From positions 938,501 through 1,002,500 of the forward strand of contig JAWKHH010000002.1 in NCBI GenBank assembly GCA_041394945.1: a stretch of DNA of 64,000 nt. Direction: 5' to 3'. The translations under genes were made by a program, and so were the position numbers. The notes below the pieces were generated by a model, which made no database searches, had not been told where the DNA came from, and saw only the letters and a program-made list of their open reading frames with translations. Of the stretch, positions 8,611-17,529 are shown in pieces (position 1 is the stretch's first letter; each line of letters opens with the position of its first letter). The stretch comes from Bryobacteraceae bacterium. Lineage in GTDB: Bacteria > Acidobacteriota > Terriglobia > Bryobacterales > Bryobacteraceae.

Positions 8611-9786
8611 TTAGCGCTTCCGGCTCGCCGTCTCGGGCGGATCCATGGCCCGCGCCAGGCTCTCCGGCGCGAACGGCAGCTCCCGCAACTCGCGTACCGG
8701 CACGTTCTGCCCGTCCACCTCGACGATCCTCCGCCCGGTGCGATCCGCCAGCAGTCGATGCCCGCCCGGGATGTCCAGCAGCGCTGAAATCGAACCGAAC
8801 CGGAGCGGCCCCTTCGCGTCGAACAGGATCGCGCTCTTGGCGGCCGCGCCCGCCGCCGGACGCCGGTCCAGAATGCGGCCGGAAGGCCACCCGAGGGTGA
8901 TCTGCTCCCGGCCTGCGCGGATGTACAGAGAGAGCCGGTCCGGCTCCGGACGGAGATGCTTCCGGAAGAAGGCGATCATCGCCCGGTCGGCCTGTTCCTG
9001 ATCGTCGCCTTTGAAACCGTGGCCACCGCGCTCAATCGTCTCGAGCTGATTCTCCACGCCCGCTTCGCGCAGCCGCGCGTGCAGGTCCACGGATTGCTGG
9101 TAGGGCACGTTCAGGTCGAGTGTGCCGTGAATCGAAAGCGTTGGCGGCGTGGATGGCGTCACCCACTGAATCGCGCTCGCCCGTACGTGGCCCTGGCGCG
9201 CCCACGGAAGCTCGCCGCCGATCAGCGGCGGAAGCGCGCCCGCGGCGTTGCGGCTGCCGCCGTACGCGGTGGTCATGTCCGATCGGCCGTACAGGTTCAC
9301 CACGCAACCCACCGCGCTCGAATACTCGCCGCTCGGGCCGTCGCCTTCGAACTCGGGAAGATTGCTGGTGACTCCGAGGAACAGCGCGATCGTGCCGCCC
9401 GCCGAGACGCCGATGGCGCCGATCTTCTCCGGGTCGATCGACAACTTCCCGGCGTTGGCGCGCAGGAATCGCACTGCCGCCTTGGCGTCGTGCACCGGGG
9501 CGGGGAACTGGTGTACCGGAGTCAGCCGGTAGCTGATCGACGCGGCGGCGAATCCGGCGCGCGCGAGCTTGGCCGCCGTGCCTAGAAAGCCCTGCCGGTT
9601 GCCGCCGCTGAAGCCGCCGCCGTGCACCAGCACGACGGCCGGATGCGGCCCCGGGGCGGTGGGGTGAAGAATGTCCATCGACAGGGGAACGCCGTCCATG
9701 GTCGCGTACGGGAGGTCCTTTTCGTGCGTGAAGTCCTGCGCGGACGCGGCCGCAAGAGCGACGGGCAACAGAGCGCAAAAACGCAT
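8611..9786 (-). CDS. Exported alpha/beta hydrolase (BD-FAE/esterase-like)
   Basis: A 391-residue protein. The ATG at 9786 begins a signal peptide (MRFCALLPVALAAASA). The oxyanion-hole motif HGGGF, the nucleophile elbow GVSAGG (GxSxG) and a late GGHGF histidine define a serine hydrolase of the esterase/BD-FAE type. About 100 residues follow the hydrolase core and form an extra C-terminal region I do not recognise. The frame stays open far upstream to 10899, but that part is a shadow of the divergent nfo gene. The start lies 24 bases from the nfo start. Substrate unknown; an acyl ester is likely. Confidence 0.85.
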   Translation of the reverse strand: MRFCALLPVALAAASAQDFTHEKDLPYATMDGVPLSMDILHPTAPGPHPAVVLVHGGGFSGGNRQGFLGTAAKLARAGFAAASISYRLTPVHQFPAPVHDAKAAVRFLRANAGKLSIDPEKIGAIGVSAGGTIALFLGVTSNLPEFEGDGPSGEYSSAVGCVVNLYGRSDMTTAYGGSRNAAGALPPLIGGELPWARQGHVRASAIQWVTPSTPPTLSIHGTLDLNVPYQQSVDLHARLREAGVENQLETIERGGHGFKGDDQEQADRAMIAFFRKHLRPEPDRLSLYIRAGREQITLGWPSGRILDRRPAAGAAAKSAILFDAKGPLRFGSISALLDIPGGHRLLADRTGRRIVEVDGQNVPVRELRELPFAPESLARAMDPPETASRKR

Positions 9787-9810
9787 GTTGTCTACAATGA
9801 CAGATTCACG

Positions 9811-10632
9811 ATGCGAATTGGGGCGCATGTTTCGGTGGCGGGCTCGCTCGAGGGGGCGGCGCTCCACGCGGAGAAAATCGGGGCTTCGACCATCCAGATC
9901 TTCTCGTCGAGCCCCCGGCAATGGCGCGGCTCGCGGCTCGATCCGGCGGAAGTGAAGCGATTTGCCCTGGCGCGGGCGCGGCTCGATGTGCGCCCGCTCG
10001 TGGTCCACGCCAACTATCTGGTGAACATGGCCTCCGCCGACGACACCATCTGGCGGAAGTCGGCCGCCGCGTTCCGTGAAGAGTTGGGCCGATGCGTACA
10101 GCTCGGCGCGGACTATCTGGTGGTGCATCCGGGCAGCGCCAAAGGGCAACCCGTCGAAGAAGCGATGGCGCGACTTGCGGCCGGCTTGGCCGTCGCCGGA
10201 CACGGCGTGCGGTCCGCCACGCTGCGGGTGCTGCTCGAAATCACGGCCGGGCAAGGGCAGGCGCTCGGATCGCGTTGGGAAGAATTGGCGGCCCTGCGCG
10301 AGATGTCGCAAGGGCAGGTGGAGTTCGAGGTTGCCTATTGCCTCGATACGGCGCACTGTTTCGCCGCCGGTATCGACTTTTTCGAAGCCGCCGAGGGCCT
10401 CGGAATCGAACGCGTTCCGGTAATCCACATGAACGACTCCAAAGCCCCCTGGCGCTCCCGCGTCGATCGCCACGAATTCATCGGACGCGGACACATCGGC
10501 GAAGAGCCGTTCGGCCGTATCCTGCGTGATCGCCGTTTTCACGACAAAGCGTTCATCCTCGAGACGCCATTCGAAGAGGAAGGCGACGACGCCGCGCAGG
10601 TGGAGATATTGCGGCGTCTGGCGGCGGGTTAG
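9811..10632 (+). CDS. nfo: Endonuclease IV (AP endonuclease)
   Basis: A 273-residue DNA-repair enzyme that cleaves 5' of abasic sites. Family landmarks are in order: MRIGAHVSVAGSL at the start, VVHANYLVN, YLVVHPGS, LLEITAGQG, YCLDTAHCFAAG, the long HMNDSKAPWRSRVDRHEF segment and ILETPFE. These carry the His, Glu and Asp ligands of the trinuclear zinc site. I chose the ATG at 9811 because the homologous region begins exactly there; the longer frame upstream overlaps the divergent hydrolase. The length is normal for the family. Confidence 0.96.
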   Translation: MRIGAHVSVAGSLEGAALHAEKIGASTIQIFSSSPRQWRGSRLDPAEVKRFALARARLDVRPLVVHANYLVNMASADDTIWRKSAAAFREELGRCVQLGADYLVVHPGSAKGQPVEEAMARLAAGLAVAGHGVRSATLRVLLEITAGQGQALGSRWEELAALREMSQGQVEFEVAYCLDTAHCFAAGIDFFEAAEGLGIERVPVIHMNDSKAPWRSRVDRHEFIGRGHIGEEPFGRILRDRRFHDKAFILETPFEEEGDDAAQVEILRRLAAG

Positions 10633-10641
10633 GATACGCCT

Positions 10642-11145
10642 ATGTTCCCCAACCGCCCGCGGATCGCCATTCCGATGACGCCCGTCCGCCTCTTCGTGGA
10701 AGCGGCCGCGCTGTCGTTCTTGCTGGCGCTGCTGGCGTTCCTCTACTCTCAGTGGCCGGGGATCCCGGAGCGTGTCCCGGTGAAATTCGGGTTTTCGGGC
10801 GAGGTGGTCCGGTGGGGCTCGAAGCAGTCCCTGCTGACGATTCCCGCCGTCGCCGTGTTCCTCTACGTTGCGATGACCGTCGTTGGCCGGATGCCGCATA
10901 TCTTCAACTACCCGGCGGGGCTGAACGCGAAAAACGCGCCTCGGCTCTATGCCGCCGGTGTTTCCCTAATCGCATGGACCAAGGCGGAGATGGTGGTCCT
11001 TTTCGGAGCGATGTCATTGGGGCAGGTGGCGATCGCCTTGGGTATGGTCCGCAGCCTGGGGCCGTGGTTCTTCCCGCTCTTCCTGGCGGCGCCCGCGGCC
11101 ACTGCCTTACTCCACATCCTGCGCATGCGGGCGGCCGCGAAGTAG
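10642..11145 (+). CDS. DUF1648 integral membrane protein
   Basis: A 167-residue protein with four or so hydrophobic segments (about residues 18-38, 64-84, 104-128 and 135-158). After the first helix it has the DUF1648 signature in which a short extracytoplasmic stretch (VPVKFGFSGEVVRWGSKQ) precedes the second helix. In Firmicutes such domains occur with SdpI-type immunity proteins; no function is established for this short version. It starts 9 bases after nfo with AGGA upstream and is probably co-transcribed with nfo and leuS. Confidence 0.75.
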   Translation: MFPNRPRIAIPMTPVRLFVEAAALSFLLALLAFLYSQWPGIPERVPVKFGFSGEVVRWGSKQSLLTIPAVAVFLYVAMTVVGRMPHIFNYPAGLNAKNAPRLYAAGVSLIAWTKAEMVVLFGAMSLGQVAIALGMVRSLGPWFFPLFLAAPAATALLHILRMRAAAK

Positions 11146-11169
11146 TCCCGCGCTAAACTGAAAGTTTTT

Positions 11170-13626
11170 ATGCCCGAAAAGGCGTTCGACCACACAGCCA
11201 TCGAAATCAAGTGGGTGGAGTCCTGGAAGGACCCGGCCCTCTACCGCGCGCTCGACGACGGAAGCAAGCCGCGTTACTACGTGCTCGAGATGTTCCCCTA
11301 TCCGAGCGGCCGCCTCCACATGGGCCACGTGCGCAATTACTCCATCGGCGATACGCTTGCCCGCTACATGTGGATGCGCGGCTACGACGTACTGCACCCG
11401 ATCGGCTGGGATTCCTTCGGCATGCCCGCCGAAAACGCGGCGATCAAGAACAAACAGCACCCGCGCGACTGGACCCTCGCCAACGTCGAACACATGAAGC
11501 AGCAGTTGATCCGGCTCGGCTTCAGCTACGACTGGTCGCGCGAGGTCAACACCTGTCTCCCCGATTACTACCGGTGGAACCAGTGGTTCTTCCTCAAGAT
11601 GTGGGAGAAGGGCGTCGCCTACCGCAAGAACGCCCGCGTGAATTGGTGCCCGGACTGCGCCACCGTGCTCGCCAACGAACAGGTGGAAGAAGGCCGCTGC
11701 TGGCGCTGCTCGAGCATCGTGGAGCAGCGCGAGTTCGAACAGTGGTTCCTCAAAATCACCGCTTATGCCGACGAACTGCTGGCGGAGACCTTCGGCAGTC
11801 TCGAAAAAGGCTGGCCCGAGCGTGTGCTCACCATGCAGCGCAACTGGATCGGCAAGAGCGAAGGCGCGGAGGTCGACTTCATTCACGAAGGCGCCGGTGA
11901 GAAGATCCGCGTCTTCACCACGCGCATCGACACCATCTACGGCGCCACCTGCGTCATCCTCGCGCCCGAACATCCGCTGGTGGCCAAGCTGATGCGGGGC
12001 TCCGCCTATGAGCCCGTGAAGGCGATGATCGACGAACTCGGCCGCACGGGCCCGGGCGATGTCGAAAAAGCGGGACTCTTCACCGGCCACTACGCCGTCA
12101 ACCCGTTCAGCGGCGAACGCGTGCCCATCTGGATCGGAAACTTCGTCCTCACGGGCTACGGCACGGGCGCCATCATGGCCGTCCCCGCTCACGACGAACG
12201 CGACTTCGAGTTCTGCCGCCAGTACGGCATCCCTGTTCGGCCCGTCATCCGTCCGGTGGACGGCGCGCTGGCCGACGAAGCGACGATGAAAGAGGCGTTC
12301 TGCGATTACGGCATCGTCGAAGCCTCCGGCGAGTACTCCGGAATGCCGAGCGCCGAAGCCCGCGGCAAGATGGCCGCCGACGCGCACGCCCGCGGCTTCG
12401 GCGAAGCCACTACCACGTTCCGCATCAAGGACTGGGGCATCTCCCGCCAGCGCTACTGGGGCACGCCGATTCCGATGGTGCATTGCGACTCCTGCGGCGT
12501 CGTCGCCGAAAAGATCGAAAACCTGCCGGTGGAGCTGCCCTACAAAGTGGAGTTCACTGGCAAGGGGCGCTCGCCGCTCGCCAACGTCGCCGAGTACGTC
12601 AATACCGCCTGCCCGCAATGCGGCAAGCCCGCCCGTCGCGAGACCGACACGATGGATACGTTCATCGATTCCTCGTGGTACTTCTACCGCTTCTGCGATT
12701 CGCGCAACGAAGGGCTCCCGTTCGAACGCGCCAAGGCCGACGCCTGGTTCCCCATCGATCAATACATCGGCGGCGTCACCCACGCGATCCTGCACCTCAT
12801 TTACTCGCGCTTCTGGACGAAAGTGATGCGCGACATGGGCATGATCGCGAACTCGGAGCCGGCCGCCAACCTGTTCACGCAAGGCATGGTGCAGTTGGGC
12901 GGAAAGGCGATGTCGAAGTCGCGCGGCAACGTGGTCGACCCCGACGAAATGGTGGCAAAGTACGGCGCCGATACCTGCCGCATGTTCACCCTCTTTGCCG
13001 CGCCGCCTGAGCGCGACATGGAGTGGAACGAATCGAGCGTGCAGGGCCAATACCGGTTCCTGACGCGCGTCTACCGCTTCGTCACGCGCAACGCCGACAA
13101 GGCGCGGGTGGAAGGCGAGGAGCGGAGCGATGCTGACAAGCGCGCTCTCCGCAAGCTCCATCAGACTCTCAAGAAGATCACCGGCGACTTCGACAATCGC
13201 TGGCACTTCAACACCTCCATTGCCGCTCTGATGGAGCTGATGAACGCCCTGGAAGCGGAAGAGTCCGGGTTGACCGGCGCCGCCGCCGCCGAGACCATCG
13301 AGAAGCTGTGCCTGATGCTGCATCCCTTCGCGCCGTTCCTTTCCCAGGAACTGTGGACGGTGGAACTGGGCCGCGCCGGCCAGTTGATCCGCGAACGCTG
13401 GCCCGAGTGGGACGAGGACCTCGCGCGCGAAGAGGGCGCCGAAATTCCCGTGCAGGTGAACGGCAAGCTGCGGTCCAAGATCACGGCCCCGTTCGGCGCC
13501 TCCAAAGAGGAGCTCGAGCGGATGGCCTTCGCCGACGCAAAGGTGAAACCATGGGTGGAAGGCAAGCCGGTGGTGAAGGTGATCGTGCTGCCGGACCGGC
13601 TGGTCAACATCGTCGTCAAGGGGTAG
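11170..13626 (+). CDS. leuS: Leucyl-tRNA synthetase
   Basis: An 818-residue class Ia aminoacyl-tRNA synthetase that charges tRNA-Leu. The HIGH-type motif HMGH is at residues 50-53 within PYPSGRLHMGHVRNYSIGD, and the AMSKS (KMSKS-type) motif is at 580-584. Between them are a zinc-ribbon (CPDC...CWRC), the CP1 editing domain (TTRIDTIYGAT, VPAHDERD) and CPQCGKP. The C-terminus has the anticodon-binding helices and the small terminal domain (VQVNGKLRSKI). Length is as expected for bacterial LeuS. Confidence 0.98.
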   Translation: MPEKAFDHTAIEIKWVESWKDPALYRALDDGSKPRYYVLEMFPYPSGRLHMGHVRNYSIGDTLARYMWMRGYDVLHPIGWDSFGMPAENAAIKNKQHPRDWTLANVEHMKQQLIRLGFSYDWSREVNTCLPDYYRWNQWFFLKMWEKGVAYRKNARVNWCPDCATVLANEQVEEGRCWRCSSIVEQREFEQWFLKITAYADELLAETFGSLEKGWPERVLTMQRNWIGKSEGAEVDFIHEGAGEKIRVFTTRIDTIYGATCVILAPEHPLVAKLMRGSAYEPVKAMIDELGRTGPGDVEKAGLFTGHYAVNPFSGERVPIWIGNFVLTGYGTGAIMAVPAHDERDFEFCRQYGIPVRPVIRPVDGALADEATMKEAFCDYGIVEASGEYSGMPSAEARGKMAADAHARGFGEATTTFRIKDWGISRQRYWGTPIPMVHCDSCGVVAEKIENLPVELPYKVEFTGKGRSPLANVAEYVNTACPQCGKPARRETDTMDTFIDSSWYFYRFCDSRNEGLPFERAKADAWFPIDQYIGGVTHAILHLIYSRFWTKVMRDMGMIANSEPAANLFTQGMVQLGGKAMSKSRGNVVDPDEMVAKYGADTCRMFTLFAAPPERDMEWNESSVQGQYRFLTRVYRFVTRNADKARVEGEERSDADKRALRKLHQTLKKITGDFDNRWHFNTSIAALMELMNALEAEESGLTGAAAAETIEKLCLMLHPFAPFLSQELWTVELGRAGQLIRERWPEWDEDLAREEGAEIPVQVNGKLRSKITAPFGASKEELERMAFADAKVKPWVEGKPVVKVIVLPDRLVNIVVKG

Positions 13627-13660
13627 TCACCTCTTTTCGATTTTCTCCGCTTATTCTAGT

Positions 13661-13683
13661 CACGGGCGCAGGTTTGGCCCGTG
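13661..13683. other. Hairpin downstream of leuS
   Basis: CACGGGC (13661-13667) pairs with GCCCGTG (13677-13683) across a 9-base loop, 34 bases after the leuS stop. There is no T-tract after it, so it is not a canonical intrinsic terminator. It could be a transcript-end stem, or it could mask the GTG at 13681. Confidence 0.4.
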
Positions 13684-13986
13684 TGCGATGGCGTTGACAA
13701 GAACTGTGGGGGCAGGCCGGTGGGGTGCGTCGCTGAAGGCGACGCTGACTACGCGAAAGGGACTCTACTTGTCGTTCCGGGCGCTTCCTTGAACGGGCCA
13801 GTCGTGGCTGGAGGACTGAACTTTCAGACTGAGCAATGGGAGAACAAGGAATGTCAGACCCGCGGAGGTAACGGATCCTGGTCGATCAGTGCGGGCAGTT
13901 GCGGCAAGAAGCCGACATCTCAGCATTTCGGCGTTGGGCTCAAGCAGTGCACCTACGTGATCTGGGACAACAAGGCGAGGCGCTGA
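13681..13986 (+). CDS. Hypothetical small ORF (101 aa)
   Basis: The 369-base stretch between leuS and the DedA-like gene contains this open frame with a GTG start. The product has six cysteines and several Trp/Gly/Asn residues and matches no family I know. Codon use (AGG, GGG, ACT, CTA) is less G/C-biased at third positions than in the neighbours, so it may be a recent insertion, a remnant of an exported protein, or non-coding. The GTG overlaps the right arm of a hairpin. No signal peptide and no clear ribosome-binding site are visible. Confidence 0.3.
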   Translation: MCDGVDKNCGGRPVGCVAEGDADYAKGTLLVVPGASLNGPVVAGGLNFQTEQWENKECQTRGGNGSWSISAGSCGKKPTSQHFGVGLKQCTYVIWDNKARR

Positions 13987-13995
13987 CGGGCTTCG

Positions 13996-14571
13996 TCACG
14001 CCTGTCCTCTACCGAGGTGGCGGACGGCGGCGGCCAGTGCAACTCCGATCAGAAAGGCCGCCGCCGCCATCTGCCACTTGTGCGCGTTCAACCACGGCAG
14101 CGAGTGCTCACCCAACTCACTGCCGAGCCACGCCAACCCCAGGTATCGCGGCATCCGCGCGGCGACGATCGTCGACACGAATTTCACCGGCGACACGCCC
14201 AGCGCCCCCGCCGACAGCACGAACACTTTCAGCGGCAAGGGAATCGGAACCAGCGCCGGGATGAACACCGTGATCAATCCATAACGCTCGAACCACTCCC
14301 GAAACCGCTTCGCCCGCTGCGAATGCGTGTGCTTCTCCAGGTACACCTGCCCGCCCTTCCGGGCGATCGAAAACAGGATGAAACTCCCCATCGCGGACCC
14401 CACCACCGCCAGCACCGCCGTCAGCATCGCCATGGACCGGTTCGAAGCCGCCACCAGCAGCAGCATGATATCCACGCCCGCCGGCAGCGGCACGCCCGCC
14501 GAATCCAACACCGCCAGCCCCACCGCGCCGGCCGGGCCCCAGCCCTGCAGCCACGCGACAACCTTGCTCAA
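13996..14571 (-). CDS. DedA/SNARE-associated (VTT-domain) membrane protein
   Basis: A 191-residue inner-membrane protein with a VTT/DedA-type core. An N-terminal re-entrant segment (GLAVLDSAGVPLPAGVD) is followed by a helix pair, then the conserved amphipathic stretch ERYGLITVFIPALVPIPLPLK (split here over two segments) and C-terminal helices. DedA relatives are proposed phospholipid flippases or transporters. It overlaps the upstream ligA stop by 4 bases, which implies translational coupling, although the two functions are unrelated. Confidence 0.85.
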   Translation of the reverse strand: MSKVVAWLQGWGPAGAVGLAVLDSAGVPLPAGVDIMLLLVAASNRSMAMLTAVLAVVGSAMGSFILFSIARKGGQVYLEKHTHSQRAKRFREWFERYGLITVFIPALVPIPLPLKVFVLSAGALGVSPVKFVSTIVAARMPRYLGLAWLGSELGEHSLPWLNAHKWQMAAAAFLIGVALAAAVRHLGRGQA

Positions 14572-16571
14572 GCCGTCTCCCCCGACGCCAATGCCCCCGC
14601 CGCCAATTCACGGAGCCGCGCCTCGTCGATCACCTCCACCCCCAGCTTCTCCGCCTTCGCCAGCTTCGACCCCGCCTTCTCCCCCGCCACCACGTACGCC
14701 GTCTTCTTGCTCACCGAATCCGCCGCCTTCCCACCCGCCGCTTCAATCAGCGCGTGCGCCTCCTCGCGGCTCAACGTCGGCAGCGTGCCCGTCACCACCA
14801 GCGTCTTTCCCGTCAGCGGACCCTCGTTTCGTTCCTTCTTCTGTCCCGCGAACTGCAGGCCGGCGCCCCGTAGCCGCTCCACCAACTCGCGATTCCGCTG
14901 ATTCTGAAAAAACGCGTGGACGCTCGCCGCCACTTTCGGACCCACCTCCTCCGCCTCCTGCAGCGCGTCCTCGTCCGCCGCCATGATTGCGTCCAGGCTC
15001 CCGAACGCGTCCACCAGAAACTGCGCCGTGCGCTCGCCGACGAACGGAATCCCCAGCGCCGTGATCAGCCGCGTCACCGGTTTCTCGCGCGAAGCCTGGA
15101 TCCCGCGAAGAATCCGCGCCGCGGATTTCTCACCCATCCGCTCCAGTCCCGCCAACTGCTCTGCCTGGAGCGAATAGATATCGGCGATGCTGCGCACCAT
15201 CTCGCGATCGACGAGCTGCTCAACCAGCGCCCACCCCATCCCATCGATATCCATCACGCTGCGCGCCGCGAAGTACGCGATCGATTCCTTCAGCCGCGCC
15301 GGGCAATCCGGGTTGATGCAGCGCGACGCCACTTCGCCCTCCGCCCGTACGATCGGTTCCCTGCACACCGGGCAATCCTGGGGCATCTGGAACGGCTGCC
15401 GGTTCTCCGCCCGATGCACTACGCGGACTACCTTCGGAATCACGTCTCCGCTCCGAAGCACCTCCACCCTGTCTCCGGCGGCGAGATCCAGCCGCCCGAT
15501 CTCATCTTCGTTGTGCAGCGTCGCGCGCGAAACCGTCACGCCGCCCACCGTCACCGGCGTCAGCACCGCGTACGGAGTCACCGCGCCCGTACGCCCCACG
15601 TTCACTCGGATGGCTTCGAGCGTGGTCTCGGCCGAACGCGGTGGAAACTTGAACGCGATTGCCCATCGCGGCGCCTTCGCCGTCCAGCCCAGCCGCGTCT
15701 GTTGCGCGATCGAATCCACTTTCACCACCACCCCATCGGTCTCGTAGGGCAGGGAATCCCGCTTGGTTTCCCATTCGAGCGTCCATGCGAGCAGCGCATC
15801 TACGTTGTCGAACCGGGCGCGATGGGAGTTCACTTTGAACCCCGCCGCCTGCAGTTCCGTCAGCGCGTCCCAGTGCGAATCCCGCGCCGGCGCCCCGTCC
15901 ACAAGCAGGAAGTACGCGTAGTAGTCGAGCTGCCGAGACGCCGTGATCGAAGGATCCAGCACCCGCAGAGACCCGGCCGCCGAATTGCGCGGATTCGCAT
16001 AGCGCGGCAACTCCTGCGCCTCGCGTTCCGAGTTCAGCCGGTGGAAAGCCGCCTCCGGCATCACCACTTCGCCGCGCACCTCGAACGCCGCCCGCGCCGG
16101 CGTCACGCGAAGCGGCAGGGACCGGATCGTGCGGGCGTTTACGGTGACATCCTCGCCCGTGGCGCCGTCGCCCCGCGTGATCGCGCGCGTCATCACGCCG
16201 TTCTCGTAGCGCACCGCCATCGAGAGTCCATCGAGCTTCAACTCGGCCACATAACGGTGCGGCTCATCATTGAGCAACTGCCGCACCCGCCGGTCGTAGT
16301 CGCGCAGTTCGCCCTCGTTGAGGGCGTTGTCCAGGCTCAGCATCGGCGACGAATGCGCCGCCTGCAGGAAGCCCTCCCGCGGCGCGCCGCCCACCCGCTG
16401 CGTCGGCGAGTCCGGCGTCATCAGGTCCGGATGCTCCCTTTCGATCTCCTGCAACTGGCGCATCAGCGCGTCGTAGTCGCTGTCGGAGATTTCGGGGGAG
16501 TCGAGAACGTAGTAGCGATGTTCGTGGTGGCGAATCTTGCGCCGGAGCGCCTCTGCCTGTTCGCGCATCAT
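14568..16571 (-). CDS. ligA: NAD-dependent DNA ligase
   Basis: A 667-residue bacterial ligase sealing nicks with NAD+ as AMP donor. The adenylation-domain lysine is K112 in AELKLDGLS. It is preceded by the Ia domain with HRYYVLDSPEISDSDYD and followed by TRGDGATGEDVT and nucleotidyltransferase motifs. An OB-fold, a four-Cys zinc finger (CPVC...CINPDC), helix-hairpin-helix repeats and a C-terminal BRCT domain (LTGKTLVVTGTLP onward) complete the normal LigA architecture. It starts 10 bases from the divergent lipid-kinase gene. Confidence 0.98.
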   Translation of the reverse strand: MMREQAEALRRKIRHHEHRYYVLDSPEISDSDYDALMRQLQEIEREHPDLMTPDSPTQRVGGAPREGFLQAAHSSPMLSLDNALNEGELRDYDRRVRQLLNDEPHRYVAELKLDGLSMAVRYENGVMTRAITRGDGATGEDVTVNARTIRSLPLRVTPARAAFEVRGEVVMPEAAFHRLNSEREAQELPRYANPRNSAAGSLRVLDPSITASRQLDYYAYFLLVDGAPARDSHWDALTELQAAGFKVNSHRARFDNVDALLAWTLEWETKRDSLPYETDGVVVKVDSIAQQTRLGWTAKAPRWAIAFKFPPRSAETTLEAIRVNVGRTGAVTPYAVLTPVTVGGVTVSRATLHNEDEIGRLDLAAGDRVEVLRSGDVIPKVVRVVHRAENRQPFQMPQDCPVCREPIVRAEGEVASRCINPDCPARLKESIAYFAARSVMDIDGMGWALVEQLVDREMVRSIADIYSLQAEQLAGLERMGEKSAARILRGIQASREKPVTRLITALGIPFVGERTAQFLVDAFGSLDAIMAADEDALQEAEEVGPKVAASVHAFFQNQRNRELVERLRGAGLQFAGQKKERNEGPLTGKTLVVTGTLPTLSREEAHALIEAAGGKAADSVSKKTAYVVAGEKAGSKLAKAEKLGVEVIDEARLRELAAGALASGETA

Positions 16572-16581
16572 GCGATCCTCT

Positions 16582-17529
16582 ATGATCCCACGGCGCGACG
16601 TTACACTGGAGTATCTGACCCCCCTGATCTACAATCCCACCGCCGGCCGGATGCAGCGCTCTCCGGATCTGGTTCGCCGCCTCACCGCGGCGCTCCGGTC
16701 CTCGATCCCCGACATTGAGCCCGCGCCCACCAGCCGTCCGCTCGAGGCCGTCGAGATGGCTGCCCGTTACGTGCGCGAGGGCGCCCGCATGATCGTCGTC
16801 GCCGGCGGCGACGGCACCATCAACGAAGCCGCCAATGGTCTCGCCGGCACTGGCGCCGCCCTCGGCATCGTGCCCGTCGGAACGGCCAACGTCCTCGCCT
16901 GCGAACTCGGAATGCGCGGCGATCCCGTTCGCGCCGCCGCCTCCGCCGCCGATTGGCAGCCGCTGCGGATCGCCATGGGCCGCTTGCGAAGCGGCGACGG
17001 CGCGCCCCGGCTGTTCCTCCTCATGGCCGGCGCCGGGCTCGACGCGCGCATCAATGGCAGCGTACGCGCCGAAGTGAAGCGCCGCTTCGGAAAGCTCGCC
17101 TACTGGCTCGCCGGCGCGGAGATGGTAGGCCGCCGTCTCGCGCAGATGGATGTCCACGTGGACGGAGTGTCGCGCCGCACCGGATTCGCCCTCGCCGCCC
17201 GCGCCCGCAACTACGGCGGCGAACTCGAAATCGCCTCCCGCGCTTCGCTCCTGAAAGACCGCTTCGAGTTAGTAACCTTTCGCGGCCGGACGAGCTGGCG
17301 CTTTCCGCTCTACCTGTTCGGCGCCCTGGTTGGGCGGACAACCGTCGTTCCCGGCGCGGAGAGTTTCTTCGCCGAACGCCTGGAACTGGCGCCCGCCAAC
17401 GGCGAGCGGATCGAGATCCAGGTGGATGGAGAACAGGCCGGCACGCTCCCCGCCAGGCTCGAGATCGTCCCTGACGCGCTCACGCTGATGGTTCCTCGGC
17501 GCTACGCGGAGCGGGAGCGGAATAGGTAA
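16582..17529 (+). CDS. Diacylglycerol kinase-family lipid kinase
   Basis: A 315-residue protein of the DAGK/YegS family. Characteristic pieces are IYNPTAG near the N-terminus, the nucleotide-binding VVAGGDGTINEAANGL, GIVPVGTANVLACELGM, and the C-terminal beta-sandwich with QVDGEQAG. These enzymes phosphorylate diacylglycerol or related lipids at the inner face of the membrane. I start at the ATG at 16582 because it lies just after the divergent ligA start; the frame extends 15 codons further upstream. The last 50 bases overlap the 3' end of the convergent DUF418 gene. Confidence 0.9.
   Translation: MIPRRDVTLEYLTPLIYNPTAGRMQRSPDLVRRLTAALRSSIPDIEPAPTSRPLEAVEMAARYVREGARMIVVAGGDGTINEAANGLAGTGAALGIVPVGTANVLACELGMRGDPVRAAASAADWQPLRIAMGRLRSGDGAPRLFLLMAGAGLDARINGSVRAEVKRRFGKLAYWLAGAEMVGRRLAQMDVHVDGVSRRTGFALAARARNYGGELEIASRASLLKDRFELVTFRGRTSWRFPLYLFGALVGRTTVVPGAESFFAERLELAPANGERIEIQVDGEQAGTLPARLEIVPDALTLMVPRRYAERERNR

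Noticed and set aside
8611..10899. 762-codon minus-strand frame as one large protein
   Set aside because: Only the part from 9786 downward has hydrolase motifs and a signal peptide; the upstream 371 codons are antisense to nfo and the DUF1648 gene.
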